A DNA stretch of 64,000 nt from Sphingomonas lacunae (GCF_012979535.1 NZ_CP053015.1:434001-498000); one strand, 5' to 3'; numbered from the stretch's first letter, positions 27,678 to 36,749 are shown. The notes: generated by a model from the letters alone, not told the origin. Made by a program: numbers and translations.

Positions 27678-28177
27678 GATCGGGCCTTTGCAGAAGCGCC
27701 GTCAAAACGGCCAATGGTGCGCAGTTCGGACAACAGGGTTTCAGCGGGCAATGTCTCGACCGGCAACGCCAGCATCGCGTCAATCCGCGCCTTCATCTGG
27801 TCAAAGGCCGCTTCAAACGCCGCGCGCTGCCCTTCGCCCTCGATCGCGGCCGGATCCTCAATTCCCCAATGCGCCTGCACCGGATGGCCCGGCAACACCG
27901 GGCAGACTTCGCCCGCCGCATTGTCGCAGACCGTGATCACAACGTCGATCGGTTCGGCTCCTGACCCGCTGAATTCGTTCCAGCTCTTGGATCGCCAACC
28001 ATCCGTCGCATAGCCCCGTGCTGCCAGCACAGTCAGCGCCATCGGGTGCGGCTGTCCCTTGGGAAAGCTCCCCGCACTGCAAGATGAAAAGCGGCCCGCG
28101 CCATCCTGAGCCAATATGGCCTCAGCTAGGATCGACCGGGCTGAATTGCCCGTACACAGAAAAAGGACTTTCAGCAT
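27674..28177 (-). CDS. arsC: Arsenate reductase, thioredoxin-coupled (LMW-PTPase fold)
   Basis: 167 residues from [15 protein letters not shown]; the P-loop CTGNSARS (Cys8-x5-Arg) is the catalytic site. Further cysteines in [14 protein letters not shown] form the relay that is reduced by thioredoxin. The protein has an extra C-terminal helix (about 135-167). Reduces As(V) to As(III) for export by ACR3. A longer upstream frame runs into arsI and is rejected. Overlaps acr3 (ATGA). Confidence 0.94.
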   Translation of the reverse strand: MLKVLFLCTGNSARSILAEAILAQDGAGRFSSCSAGSFPKGQPHPMALTVLAARGYATDGWRSKSWNEFSGSGAEPIDVVITVCDNAAGEVCPVLPGHPVQAHWGIEDPAAIEGEGQRAAFEAAFDQMKARIDAMLALPVETLPAETLLSELRTIGRFDGASAKARS

Positions 28178-28188
28178 CACCCCGGCCT

Positions 28189-28680
28189 TCAACAACAACC
28201 GTTGGACTTGGTCACCGAAGCGACAACCGGGGCGGCCACTGCTGGCACACAGCAAGCATCAGCGGCAGCGGTGCTCGACGACAGGGCCGCAAAGTCGGGA
28301 CCGTTGCCATAATTCACCGACTCGCCATTGGTCAGAAAAGCCTCCCAGACCACACCATCGGGGTCTGCGATCCAGCTCTTTTCCGAGCGGGCATAGCAAC
28401 AGGTGGTGACGCCTTCCTCCAGCACCGGCCCACCGGCGCTTTGCAATCGGCCATATACATCGGCCAGTTCGCCCTCACTCTCGACCTGGATGCCCAGATG
28501 CTCGACGCCTTTCACCGCGCCGCATTTCTGCGAAATGGCAAAGTTGACCCGGGGGTCCTCCAGCATCCACTTTGCATAGTCTGCCTTGACCACGCTCGGC
28601 CCGACACCAAACAGTCCGGAATAAAAGGCAATGGATTGGTCAAGATCGGCGACGCCGACATGGACATGGAAACGCTTCAT
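28189..28680 (-). CDS. arsI: ArsI/CadI-type VOC metalloenzyme, putative C-As lyase
   Basis: 163 residues. Glyoxalase/VOC fold with the vicinal pair Cys94-Cys95 in VTTCCYARSEKSW that binds trivalent organoarsenicals in ArsI, and metal ligands around His8, His61 and Glu113. ArsI cleaves the carbon-arsenic bond of methyl- and aromatic arsenicals using O2. The C-terminal tail adds two more Cys pairs (ADACCV and NGCC) and is Ala/Ser/Val-rich, possibly an extra metal-binding arm. Overlaps the arsR stop by four bases. Confidence 0.9.
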   Translation of the reverse strand: MKRFHVHVGVADLDQSIAFYSGLFGVGPSVVKADYAKWMLEDPRVNFAISQKCGAVKGVEHLGIQVESEGELADVYGRLQSAGGPVLEEGVTTCCYARSEKSWIADPDGVVWEAFLTNGESVNYGNGPDFAALSSSTAAADACCVPAVAAPVVASVTKSNGCC

Positions 28681-29030
28681 GCGACATTCCTTTCATCGCA
28701 CACGGATACTGGAGAACAAGTGGTGGCGGGAGTACAGGCCATCCCCCTGCAGCAGTTTTCGGTGAGGTAGGCCATCAGTTCGCCCATTGCGGCATAGTCT
28801 GCCGAATAGATGAGTGATCGCCCCTGCCGCCGCTGTGTCACCAGCCCCGCATGGCTTAGCTGAGCGAGATGAAAGCTCATCGAGGAGGCCGCCACGCCGA
28901 CACCATCGGCCAGCGACCCGGCCGCCATGCCATCAGGTCCGGCCTGCACGAGCAGCCGGAATGCGGCCAGCCGATGCTCCTGCGCCAAGGCAGCCAATGC
29001 CCGAATAACCTCGCCCGCTACTCTTGTCAT
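28677..29030 (-). CDS. arsR: ArsR-family arsenite-responsive repressor
   Basis: 117 residues from MTRVAGEVIR; upstream in-frame sequence belongs to the promoter. Winged helix-turn-helix with SMSFHLAQLSHAGLVTQRRQGRSLIYS. Arsenite ligands are at the C-terminus (NCCRGMACTPATTCS), the arrangement of the Acidithiobacillus-type ArsR, rather than in the DNA-binding helix. Represses the ars operon from the dyad at 29047. Confidence 0.92.
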   Translation of the reverse strand: MTRVAGEVIRALAALAQEHRLAAFRLLVQAGPDGMAAGSLADGVGVAASSMSFHLAQLSHAGLVTQRRQGRSLIYSADYAAMGELMAYLTENCCRGMACTPATTCSPVSVCDERNVA

Positions 29031-29046
29031 TTGGTCGCCGCCTATA

Positions 29047-29066
29047 ATTTCAATGATTCTTGAAAT
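29047..29066. promoter_or_regulatory. Putative ArsR operator
   Basis: ATTTCAA-N6-TTGAAAT is a perfect 7-bp inverted repeat 17 bases upstream of arsR. ArsR/SmtB repressors bind dyads of this size overlapping the promoter. An additional half-site-like TATTGAA follows at 29066-29072. Confidence 0.7.
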
Positions 29067-29202
29067 ATTGAATGGATGAGGGCGGGTCAAGGGTATTGGT
29101 GAGCAGGGGAACGCTTGCGACCACTGCATTGCCGGTTTAGCCTGTGGCCGTGCCGGATTTCATCGGACCTTGAATTTGCGGGCTGCGCGGCAAGGAGAGG
29201 AT

Positions 29203-29985
29203 ATGGGAACCAACACCACAAGCGGTCTGCCTCGACTCGCTATTGCCCAGGACCTCGGCTGGGCGGACATCAGGATGGCCCTCGCCAGGGGCTGGCGGGA
29301 TTTTGCCGCTCATCCTTTGTTCGGTCTCTTTTTTGGCGGAATCTATGTCCTGGGTGGCCTCCTCCTCCTGTATGGCTTGTCCAATGTCGGACGCGGATGG
29401 TGGCTTATCCCGATCATCGCGGGATTCCCGCTGTTCGCGCCCTTCTCCGCCGTTGGCCTCTATGAGGTAAGCCGACGGCGCGAGCTGGGTGAACCGATGC
29501 ATTGGCGTGCCGTGCTGGGCGCCCTCAAGGGACGGGGAGATGAGCAGCTCGTCCTCATGGGCGGCATAATCTTTGTCGCCTTCAGTTTCTGGATGATCAT
29601 CGCCCATGGCATCTTCGCCATATTCGTCGGCGAAAGCGGGATCGGCTTTGACGGATCTGGCTTGGCCCTCTCATGGGACATGATTGCCATGTTGCTCGTT
29701 GGCGGAGCGGTCGGCGGGCTGTTCGCACTTGGGCTGTTCGCCATCACGGTCGTCAGTCTGCCGATGCTTGTGGACAGAGACGTCGATTTCATCAGCGCGA
29801 TGATTGCCAGCATGAGCGTGTTCGGCAGCAACAAACCGGTGATGATCGGTTGGGCCTTGTTCATTGCAACCACGCTCTGTCTGGCCATGGCGCCGCTCTT
29901 TTTTGGCCTCTTTGTCATCCTGCCCGTGCTGGGTCATGCAACCTGGCATCTTTACCGGCGTGCTGTCGCCGATTTGCCGGGGTGA
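29203..29985 (+). CDS. DUF2189 integral membrane protein
   Basis: 260 residues from MGTNTTSGLP with an AAGGAGAGG ribosome site. Six hydrophobic segments follow a cytoplasmic N-terminus; the pattern DIRMALARGWRDFAAHPLFGLFFGG is typical of the DUF2189 family, often linked to cytochrome c oxidase-related or cell-envelope loci but without known function. Divergent from arsR; not obviously part of arsenic resistance. Confidence 0.82.
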   Translation: MGTNTTSGLPRLAIAQDLGWADIRMALARGWRDFAAHPLFGLFFGGIYVLGGLLLLYGLSNVGRGWWLIPIIAGFPLFAPFSAVGLYEVSRRRELGEPMHWRAVLGALKGRGDEQLVLMGGIIFVAFSFWMIIAHGIFAIFVGESGIGFDGSGLALSWDMIAMLLVGGAVGGLFALGLFAITVVSLPMLVDRDVDFISAMIASMSVFGSNKPVMIGWALFIATTLCLAMAPLFFGLFVILPVLGHATWHLYRRAVADLPG

Positions 29986-30061
29986 CCGGTTGGAGGGTCA
30001 GAATCCGCGCCTGCTCTGCCCCCCTTTCCAATAGGCGGCCCCGCCGCTATGCGCCCAGGCC

Positions 30062-30784
30062 ATGACGAGCGCGCCCGACCCCACAACCATCAACCGACTC
30101 TATGGCCGCTCGAAAGGCAAGCCTCTGCGTGCCTTCCAACAGCATCTCGTTGATACGCTGCTCCCCGAGATCGCGGTGCCGCTCGATGGCGAAGTGTCGG
30201 CCCGCACCCTGTTCGGCGATGCACCGGGCAACGAACGGACGATGCATTTCGAGATCGGTTTCGGTGGAGGCGAACATATGGCCTTTAGGGCAGACATGTT
30301 GCCTGACCATGGCTTCATCGGTTGCGAACCGTTCGTCAACGGCGTGGCCCAGGCGCTCACCCATGTCCATGGCAATGCCGAAAAGCCTGGCGTTCCGAAT
30401 GTCCGGATCCATCATGGCGATGCGTTGGACGTGCTTCGCCGCATCCCGGATGGCAGCCTGACCTTTGTCTATTTGCTGCACCCCGACCCTTGGCCGAAAG
30501 CGCGCCATGCCAAACGGCGCATGATGAATGATGGGCCGGTCGATCTCATCGCTGCCAAGCTCAAGCGAGGTGGCGAATTCCGCTTTGGTACCGACCATCC
30601 CGTTTATGTCGCCCATGCAATGATGATCATGCGCCGCCACCGCCACCAGTTCGACTGGCTCGCCAATGACGCATCAGACATGCTCAATCGGCCCGGCGGA
30701 TGGCCTGAAACCCGCTATGAAGCCAAGGCCCGCCGTCTCGGTCACGAAGTCTGGTATTTCCGCTATCGTCGCCGCGCCGAGTGA
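30062..30784 (+). CDS. trmB: tRNA (guanine-N7-)-methyltransferase
   Basis: 240 residues. SAM-binding motif in HFEIGFGGGEHMAF, the family signature LLHPDPWPKARHAKRRM, and the C-terminal TRYEAKARRLGHEVWYFRYRR. It methylates G46 of tRNA. Last core gene before the catabolic island; converges on the CoA-transferase gene. Confidence 0.95.
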   Translation: MTSAPDPTTINRLYGRSKGKPLRAFQQHLVDTLLPEIAVPLDGEVSARTLFGDAPGNERTMHFEIGFGGGEHMAFRADMLPDHGFIGCEPFVNGVAQALTHVHGNAEKPGVPNVRIHHGDALDVLRRIPDGSLTFVYLLHPDPWPKARHAKRRMMNDGPVDLIAAKLKRGGEFRFGTDHPVYVAHAMMIMRRHRHQFDWLANDASDMLNRPGGWPETRYEAKARRLGHEVWYFRYRRRAE

Positions 30785-30817
30785 CGGCAGCAGACAGACC
30801 GCGTCAAAGATTCGCGA

Positions 30818-33022
30818 TCAACCTATCACCTTGTTCGCCCTGAACCGGGCAATTGCCTCGTCGTCAAAACCGATCTCGCGCATGATCTCGTCAGTATGCT
30901 GGCCGATGTCAGGCGCCGCCTGCTTGAAGCGCACCGGCATATCGCCAAAACACCAGAAGGCACCAGGCTGTTCGACAATGCCATAGGTTGGGCTTTCCAG
31001 TGCCGAAACCAGATTGAGATCGCGATGCAGAGGATTGTCAAAGAAGCGGTTGAGCGCATCCTCGAACATGACATGGTCGCACGGCACTCCGGCCTGTTCC
31101 AGCGCCGCAACCAGATCAGCCGCACTCCAGCCGAGCGCGGCAGCAGCAATCTCTGCCTCTGTATCGCCCAGCAGGTGCCGCACAGCTGATCGCTGCGATT
31201 CCTTGTGGGCGGCAATCGCGATCCAGCGGCCCTCCGCGCACTCATAGATCCGGTGCCATGGCCCGAATCCGGTCTGGGCGTTGTCGAGATGATAGGTCTT
31301 GGCCAAGGAACCGTCGGCAAGGATCAAGGTTTCACCCTGCGTCAGCGCGGCAATCCCGAGTAGCGACGTCTGTGTCGTATAGCCCCGCTGGCCCGACCGT
31401 TTCGCATAAAGTGCCGCCATCATCTCAACGAGACAGCTTTGGGCCGAACTTACATCCATCGTGCCGGGCCGGTTGAACATCGGCTTATTGCCTTCACCGG
31501 CATTTTCGAACTCCCAACCGGCGATGGCGTTGAAGATCGAGTCGTAGCCCGGCCAGTTGCCGCGTTCCCCACGCTGGCCGTAGGCGCTGACATAGTTGAA
31601 GGCGATGTCGGGATTGTGGCTGCGGATGCCCTCCTCGGACAGGCCGAGCTTTGACGCGCCCTTGAACCGCATATTGTGATGCACCGCTTCGGCCCATTTC
31701 AATAGCCGGTCGAGGATTTCTTGCGCCTCAGGCTTGGTCAGATCGACAGCAATCGAGCGTTTTGAGCGCGATGCCGCCTGATAATAACGGTGCATGAAGC
31801 GGATACGGTCACCGGTCAGAGGTTCCAGCTTGATGACATCCGCACCCATGTCGCCCATCATTGACGGACCCATCGGGCCCGCGAGGAACATGCCGCAGTC
31901 GAGCACACGGACACCGGCCAGCATTTCGACCGGCTGACCATTGCTGCCAACCAGAGCAGGCGGTCGTGTCCAGTCGCGGTCGCCGCCCTCGCCAAGGCGG
32001 GGAGCCGGACGGGGTTCGGGCAAGGGCGCGTCGCTGTGAAACGGCACATTGGGCTGCACCGTCCGGCCGAGCAGCGGATCGTCAATATCGACGACATAGC
32101 CATTGGCCCGCACTTCCGGATGGGTAAGCATGCCGCCGAGCGGATATGCCGGTTCGACAGCGATGTCTGCGTCGCGGAAGTCGGCCAGCCAGTGCTCCAG
32201 CGGGCGGCGTTTGAACGCCTCTATCTTGCCCTCTTCCGTCTCAATATCGACACCTTCGGCTATCACCTCCCACATGGTCGGCATGGAGGCGTAATCAAAC
32301 TGCCGGGCAGGATCCATGATCTGCAACCAGTCACCATCCTGACATTGGAAGAGTTGCTGGCTGATCGGCCTCGGCCCGAGGGGGTAGGGCTGATTGTTTG
32401 GCATCGGCCCTTTGGAATTGCGCGCCCAGATCAGCGGCAGCACCGACATGTACCCTTGGTAAATGGACGTGTGGGCCGGGCCACCCTCTCCTGATTGCAA
32501 TCGGGCGACAAGCCGAGCGAGTATGCCCGCCGCCGCGAGATGCGCCGCTGCCCAGCTGCCGGCACGGTAGCGCCAGACAATCGGTCCGGACCGATAGCCG
32601 TCATTTTCATACAGGGCACCAAAGCGCGCCGCGACCAGCAATTCGTCATCCGACCGCTCAACATCGGGATGGTTGGCAGGGGAGCCGGTGATCGCACTGA
32701 CGACCAGACGCGGATGGCGCTCGGCCAGCGCCGCATCGTCAAGCCCGAGCGCCGCCGCCCGGCGCGGGGTGAACTGGTGCAGCAGCACGTCCGCTCCTTC
32801 GAGCCGTGCTCCGAGCGCCTGCCGCCCTTCATCCGTGTCGAGATCAAGTTCCTGACTGCGCTTGCCGCGGTTCCAGTTGGCAAAGGTCGCCAGCCCGCGT
32901 GACCGATCACCACCGGGCCGCTCGACCTTCAACACATCGGCGCCCAGCGCCGCCAGCATCAGGCCAGCGACCTGAACGGCATGGCCTTCACCGATTTCGA
33001 CAATGCGCAGTTGCTGGAGCAT
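30818..33022 (-). CDS. Tandem class III CoA-transferase (CaiB/BaiF), two fused copies
   Basis: 734 residues comprising two CaiB-like units (about 1-335 and 366-734). By alignment from memory with formyl-CoA transferase, the second half keeps the catalytic aspartate (Asp523 in GTMDVSSAQSC), while the first half has Ser156 in its place (RAGSWAAAHLAAAG), so one active site seems lost. Family III enzymes move CoA between carboxylic acids, activating a substrate without ATP. It is the last gene of the thiolase-DUF35-CoA-transferase operon, 9 bases after DUF35. Substrate unknown. Confidence 0.87.
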   Translation of the reverse strand: MLQQLRIVEIGEGHAVQVAGLMLAALGADVLKVERPGGDRSRGLATFANWNRGKRSQELDLDTDEGRQALGARLEGADVLLHQFTPRRAAALGLDDAALAERHPRLVVSAITGSPANHPDVERSDDELLVAARFGALYENDGYRSGPIVWRYRAGSWAAAHLAAAGILARLVARLQSGEGGPAHTSIYQGYMSVLPLIWARNSKGPMPNNQPYPLGPRPISQQLFQCQDGDWLQIMDPARQFDYASMPTMWEVIAEGVDIETEEGKIEAFKRRPLEHWLADFRDADIAVEPAYPLGGMLTHPEVRANGYVVDIDDPLLGRTVQPNVPFHSDAPLPEPRPAPRLGEGGDRDWTRPPALVGSNGQPVEMLAGVRVLDCGMFLAGPMGPSMMGDMGADVIKLEPLTGDRIRFMHRYYQAASRSKRSIAVDLTKPEAQEILDRLLKWAEAVHHNMRFKGASKLGLSEEGIRSHNPDIAFNYVSAYGQRGERGNWPGYDSIFNAIAGWEFENAGEGNKPMFNRPGTMDVSSAQSCLVEMMAALYAKRSGQRGYTTQTSLLGIAALTQGETLILADGSLAKTYHLDNAQTGFGPWHRIYECAEGRWIAIAAHKESQRSAVRHLLGDTEAEIAAAALGWSAADLVAALEQAGVPCDHVMFEDALNRFFDNPLHRDLNLVSALESPTYGIVEQPGAFWCFGDMPVRFKQAAPDIGQHTDEIMREIGFDDEAIARFRANKVIG

Positions 33023-33031
33023 GGGGGCTGT

Positions 33032-33472
33032 TCAGGCCTTTCTGAAGTTGGGCAGCACCCAGCCATCCTTGATGTCGGTCCAGTCAACGGCCACCTTCAT
33101 GCCGATGTGAACATCCTCGGCATCGCAGCCGGAGACGTTGGCGTTAAGCCGCGCACCGGGAGCACCGTCCAGATCGACGACGACAGGGACGTAGACATAG
33201 TCCTCGCCGTTCTTGGGATTCTTGGTGCAGATGGCAAAGCTGAACACCGTCGCGGTGCCGGGAAGGGTCGGCCACTGCTTGGCTGTCGACTGGCATTCCG
33301 GGCAATAGGGTGACGGCGGCATGCGGAAATGGCCGCAATCGGCGCATTGGCATGCGGTCAGGCGATGCTCCTTGGCAGCCAGCCAAAAAGGTTCGGTGTC
33401 AGGATTGGTAGTGATGGCAATCTGCTCACCCGGCAGGGCGCGGGCAGGACCATAGGTCAAAGTCGTCGTCAT
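33032..33472 (-). CDS. DUF35 OB-fold protein with zinc ribbon
   Basis: 146 residues. Zinc-ribbon cysteines Cys43-x2-Cys46 and Cys57-x2-Cys60 (CADCGHFRMPP, YCPEC), then the OB fold with FSFAICTKNPKNG. Stand-alone DUF35 proteins form complexes with thiolase-superfamily partners such as the steroid side-chain aldolase Ltp2. The adjacent thiolase homologue (3-base gap) is the expected partner. Confidence 0.9.
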   Translation of the reverse strand: MTTTLTYGPARALPGEQIAITTNPDTEPFWLAAKEHRLTACQCADCGHFRMPPSPYCPECQSTAKQWPTLPGTATVFSFAICTKNPKNGEDYVYVPVVVDLDGAPGARLNANVSGCDAEDVHIGMKVAVDWTDIKDGWVLPNFRKA

Positions 33473-33475
33473 GGT

Positions 33476-34693
33476 TCAGGCCTTCCTCAGCACGAGACCG
33501 GAAACGGGAAGCGAAGCCGGTCCGCCAGTTGCGAGAGCAAATTCGGCATCCTTAACCTGATTGATCGCCGTACCGCGCACCTGCTCCACCGCCTCGACGA
33601 CGTGCGTCATACCGATGATATAGGCTTCGTTGAGGTTGCCACCATGGGTGTTGACCGGAACACCGCCGTTGACGCCGCATCCGGTCGCCGGATCATAACG
33701 CAGCTTGCCGGCGAGGGCATAATCATTGGCCTCGCCCTTTTCGCAGAAGCCGTAATCCTCAAGCTGCATCAGCACCATCGCACTGAAGTGATCGTAGATC
33801 AGCGCAACGTCCATGTCCTTGGCGCTGAGGCCGGTCTGTTCCCACAGCCGGTCAGCGACATATTTGTGACCCGATGAAGCAAAGTGTGGATCGGGCATGC
33901 CCATCCAGGCAAATGCCCTGCCCCACTCGCGCTGACCGCCATGGGTGCAACCATGAATCAGCGCGGGAGCATGGCGGCAATCCTTGGCGCGCTCTGTGGT
34001 GGTGGTGATGATCGCCACCGCACCGTCGGTTTCAAGGCAGAAATCAAGGCGGCACAACGGATCGGCCAGCATCGGCTGACCCCAATATTGTTCATCGGTC
34101 AGCGGATCCTTACGAACAGCTTTCGGACGATTGTGGGTGTTGGCGCGGGTCGCCTGCACCACTTCCTTGAAGGCTTCGCGCGTCGTTCCATAAAGATGCA
34201 TGTGGCGACGCGCGAGCACGCTCATCAGATGACCCGGCCCGACCAGTCCCGATGGTTGGAGAAAGCTGTTCTCTGGACTGGGCGCCGCAGCACCGAATAC
34301 CACGCCAAGGCGATGCTGGGGCAGTTGCTGGAGAGCCATGATGGTGACGACATATTTGCAGTCTTCATTCATCAGCCCCGCCACGGCGAGACCAGGAGCG
34401 CCGGCGACTCCGCCGCCGCCACTGGTCAGAGTTGCCGAAAAACCGATATGCGGAATACCCAACGTTTCCATCAGGCTGGCCGTATCGAACTTGTCGAGAT
34501 AGCCGGCACCGGCGGTCGAGTAATAAGCGAAGCCGTCGATGTCCTTCACCGAAATGCCGGCATCAGCGCAGGCATTGAGGATGGCCTCGCCGGCCATGTC
34601 GTTGATCGTCCGTGGCCAGCTTTTTCCCCGGACATAATAGTCCGTGGCACCGACACCGACGATGGCGCACTTATCCTGATTCACCCAGGCCAT
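33476..34693 (-). CDS. Thiolase-superfamily protein, SCPx/Ltp2-like, lacking the nucleophilic Cys
   Basis: 405 residues, thiolase fold. The region that holds the acyl-accepting cysteine in true thiolases reads TLTSGGGGVAGAP (residues 88-100) with no Cys, and Tyr300-Asp-His302-Phe replaces the usual D-C-F. NTHGGNLNEAYIIG (348-361) retains the second-site His. These features resemble Ltp2, a retro-aldolase that removes a side chain from steroid CoA thioesters with a DUF35 partner. So an aldolase (C-C lyase) role is as likely as thiolysis. First gene of its operon; the motif at 34708 lies just upstream. Confidence 0.85.
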   Translation of the reverse strand: MAWVNQDKCAIVGVGATDYYVRGKSWPRTINDMAGEAILNACADAGISVKDIDGFAYYSTAGAGYLDKFDTASLMETLGIPHIGFSATLTSGGGGVAGAPGLAVAGLMNEDCKYVVTIMALQQLPQHRLGVVFGAAAPSPENSFLQPSGLVGPGHLMSVLARRHMHLYGTTREAFKEVVQATRANTHNRPKAVRKDPLTDEQYWGQPMLADPLCRLDFCLETDGAVAIITTTTERAKDCRHAPALIHGCTHGGQREWGRAFAWMGMPDPHFASSGHKYVADRLWEQTGLSAKDMDVALIYDHFSAMVLMQLEDYGFCEKGEANDYALAGKLRYDPATGCGVNGGVPVNTHGGNLNEAYIIGMTHVVEAVEQVRGTAINQVKDAEFALATGGPASLPVSGLVLRKA

Positions 34694-34707
34694 CGCTCAC
34701 TCCCACC

Positions 34708-34718
34708 AGTTATCTAAC
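34708..34718 (-). promoter_or_regulatory. Conserved promoter motif A (AGTTATCTA / TAGATAACT)
   Basis: On the minus strand this reads TAGATAACT within the dyad GTTA-GA-TAAC, 15-25 bases upstream of the thiolase-like gene. Near-identical 9-mers occur before both amidohydrolase genes and the SnoaL-kinase-ACAD operon (35575, 36867, 59396). Likely operator for one of the GntR regulators in the island. Confidence 0.5.
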
Positions 34719-34758
34719 CAAGTTATGTAAGAGGTAGCTATTTGCCTGTCCAGCGGGA

Positions 34759-35493
34759 TTATGCGTCTGGCGCTCCGTGGTGGGGAGACGCCTTGGCTGC
34801 GCGTTCAATCCATCGGTTGATCATCACCCCGCGCCGCCGCACCATCAGCCGGGCAATGTCAGGGTCCCTGGCCAGGATGGCATCACAGATGGCGTGCTGG
34901 GTCCGCCGCGCCTCGGCACGATCGGCCTCATGGGCGAAGAAACCCAGGTCCTGCTCCTCCAGCCCGAAGGCGAAGCTGATTTCGGTAATCAGCTGGATGG
35001 CTGGGTTACCGCTCATCTCAGCGATCAGCCGTCCGAGCTCCGTCTCAGCAGCGACTATGTCGAGCCGCGAGTCGTTATTATCGATCCGCCCGGCGAACTG
35101 ACGCATCCGCTCGCGTTGTGGTTCGCTGCCGTTGATTGCGGCGAGACCGCAGGCCTCCTCAGAAATGGGCCGGGTTACCTGAACGATATCGGACAGAGAT
35201 GCCCCATTTAGCCTGAGATAACGCGCAAGCGAACGAATGGCATCAGCTGCATTGGGGCGCTCGGCGTAGAAGCCGCCACGCAATCCTCGGCGGACACTAA
35301 TCAACCGATCACTCTCAACAATCTTGGCCGCCTGCCTCAGGGTCGGTCGGCTGACCCCGAGCCGCGCGAGCAGATCGTCCTCAGCGCCGAGATAGGACCC
35401 CTCCTGTTCAGCAAGACTGAGCGCCGAGAGCGCCCGCGCCGTTCGGGCGACCAACGTATCCCCATTGCGTGACTCATCAAAACCGCCAGCCAT
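34759..35493 (-). CDS. GntR/FadR-type transcriptional regulator (FCD domain)
   Basis: 244 residues from MAGGFDESRN; GGGAGAG precedes this start, and an ATG 14 codons upstream is the alternative. Winged helix-turn-helix (about residues 20-85, LLARLGVSRPTLRQAAKIVESD) and a C-terminal FCD effector domain. Such regulators respond to acyl-CoA or organic acids. It sits between the thiolase operon and the amidohydrolase genes, all of which carry the TAGATAMCT-like motif, so it is a candidate for their control. Confidence 0.9.
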   Translation of the reverse strand: MAGGFDESRNGDTLVARTARALSALSLAEQEGSYLGAEDDLLARLGVSRPTLRQAAKIVESDRLISVRRGLRGGFYAERPNAADAIRSLARYLRLNGASLSDIVQVTRPISEEACGLAAINGSEPQRERMRQFAGRIDNNDSRLDIVAAETELGRLIAEMSGNPAIQLITEISFAFGLEEQDLGFFAHEADRAEARRTQHAICDAILARDPDIARLMVRRRGVMINRWIERAAKASPHHGAPDA

Positions 35494-35574
35494 TGCAGCG
35501 CTCTCCCGATGCCGCCTTGTCCGGTCGGCCGCCAACTGAGAAGCTCCTTACCCCCTTGCCGCGCACCACACAAT

Positions 35575-35583
35575 TAGATACCT
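35575..35583 (+). promoter_or_regulatory. Conserved promoter motif C (TAGATACCT)
   Basis: TAGATACCT within TTAGATACCTATTAG, about 48 bases upstream of the first amidohydrolase start and in the divergent space with the GntR gene. Matches the motifs at 34708, 36867 and 59396 with one or two substitutions. Confidence 0.5.
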
Positions 35584-35630
35584 ATTAGACGAGGTCCGCC
35601 AGAGTCGGACTGAACTCGAGGAGATTTGTC

Positions 35631-36749
35631 GTGAAGCCCTTCATCTTCAGTGCCGACAGCCACATCATGGAGCCGCCAACCATCTTTCTTGATGGCCTGC
35701 CAGCCTCGCTCAAGCGTCACGCCATCCATTCGCGCAAGGACGGTGACTTCCTGATCACCGGCACCGAGGACAAGATCATCTATCGCCTCCGGGTCGGACA
35801 GCATCGCGAAAAGGAACTGGGCGACAACCAGCGGCGCGGCATTCGCGAAATAGCCGGCCGTCTGGACGATATGGAGATTGAAGGCATTGACGCCGAAATC
35901 TGCTTCCCCAGCCTGGGCCTGTGGCTTTACGCGCTCGACAATGCCGAGGCGGAGGCCGCGTCGGCACGCCTCTACAATGACTGGAACAACGAGTTTTTGG
36001 GCGGCCACCCCAACCGCTTTGTCCGCTGTGGCATGTTGCCAGTCCTCGACTTCTCACACACGATGGACGAACTGCGTTATCTCGCGTCAAAGGGATATAC
36101 GGCGGCCATGCTGCCGGCGGTTACGCCACCGAACATGCCGAAATATAATGACGGAAAATGGGATCCGGTGTTCAATCTCGCCGGTGAACTCGGCATCGTC
36201 TTTGTCATGCACACCGGCACCGGCCTTGAATCGGTGGTGCAGGAGCGCGGAGCGGGTGCGGCGATCATCAACTATACGCTGCAGATGAATGATGCGGTGC
36301 GATCAGCAATGTATCTCGTCGCGGGTGGCGTGCTCGACCGCAATCCCAAGGCGCGGGTGGCATTTATCGAATCGGGCGCAAGCTGGCTGGTGGCGCTTGC
36401 CGAGCGGCTCGACGAAGTATCGGTGGCACATGCCAATTTCGTCTTCCCCAAGCTGAGCCGTTCACCAAGCCAGATCATCGATGATCAGGTCTGGGCAAGC
36501 TTCCAGCATGATCGTGGTTGCATTGCGGCGGCCGCTGCGGGGCTTCCGGGCGCGCGCAATGTGATGTGGGGGTCGGACTATCCGCACGCTGAAGGGACAT
36601 TCCCGATTTCACGGCGGATCGTCGACGAACTGTTTGCCGGCATGGATGTCAGCGATGCGGTCCGGCGCGATGTGCTGGGGCTGAATGCGGCGCGGCTGTT
36701 CCGGATTGATCCGGTGGTTTCGACCTCTCCGACAGCGATCGCTGCCTGA
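35631..36749 (+). CDS. Amidohydrolase_2-family metal-dependent hydrolase (paralogue 1)
   Basis: 372 residues from a GTG start with GAGGAG upstream. Metal-site motif Asp9-x-His11 at the N-terminus (SADSHIMEPP), a mid-barrel His in VMHTGTGLE and the late Asp in WGSDYPHAEGTFP. The ACMSD/gamma-resorcylate decarboxylase family includes decarboxylases and C-C or C-N hydrolases. Tandem with a clear paralogue at 36930. It probably cleaves or decarboxylates a ring intermediate; no specific substrate can be assigned. Confidence 0.88.
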   Translation: MKPFIFSADSHIMEPPTIFLDGLPASLKRHAIHSRKDGDFLITGTEDKIIYRLRVGQHREKELGDNQRRGIREIAGRLDDMEIEGIDAEICFPSLGLWLYALDNAEAEAASARLYNDWNNEFLGGHPNRFVRCGMLPVLDFSHTMDELRYLASKGYTAAMLPAVTPPNMPKYNDGKWDPVFNLAGELGIVFVMHTGTGLESVVQERGAGAAIINYTLQMNDAVRSAMYLVAGGVLDRNPKARVAFIESGASWLVALAERLDEVSVAHANFVFPKLSRSPSQIIDDQVWASFQHDRGCIAAAAAGLPGARNVMWGSDYPHAEGTFPISRRIVDELFAGMDVSDAVRRDVLGLNAARLFRIDPVVSTSPTAIAA

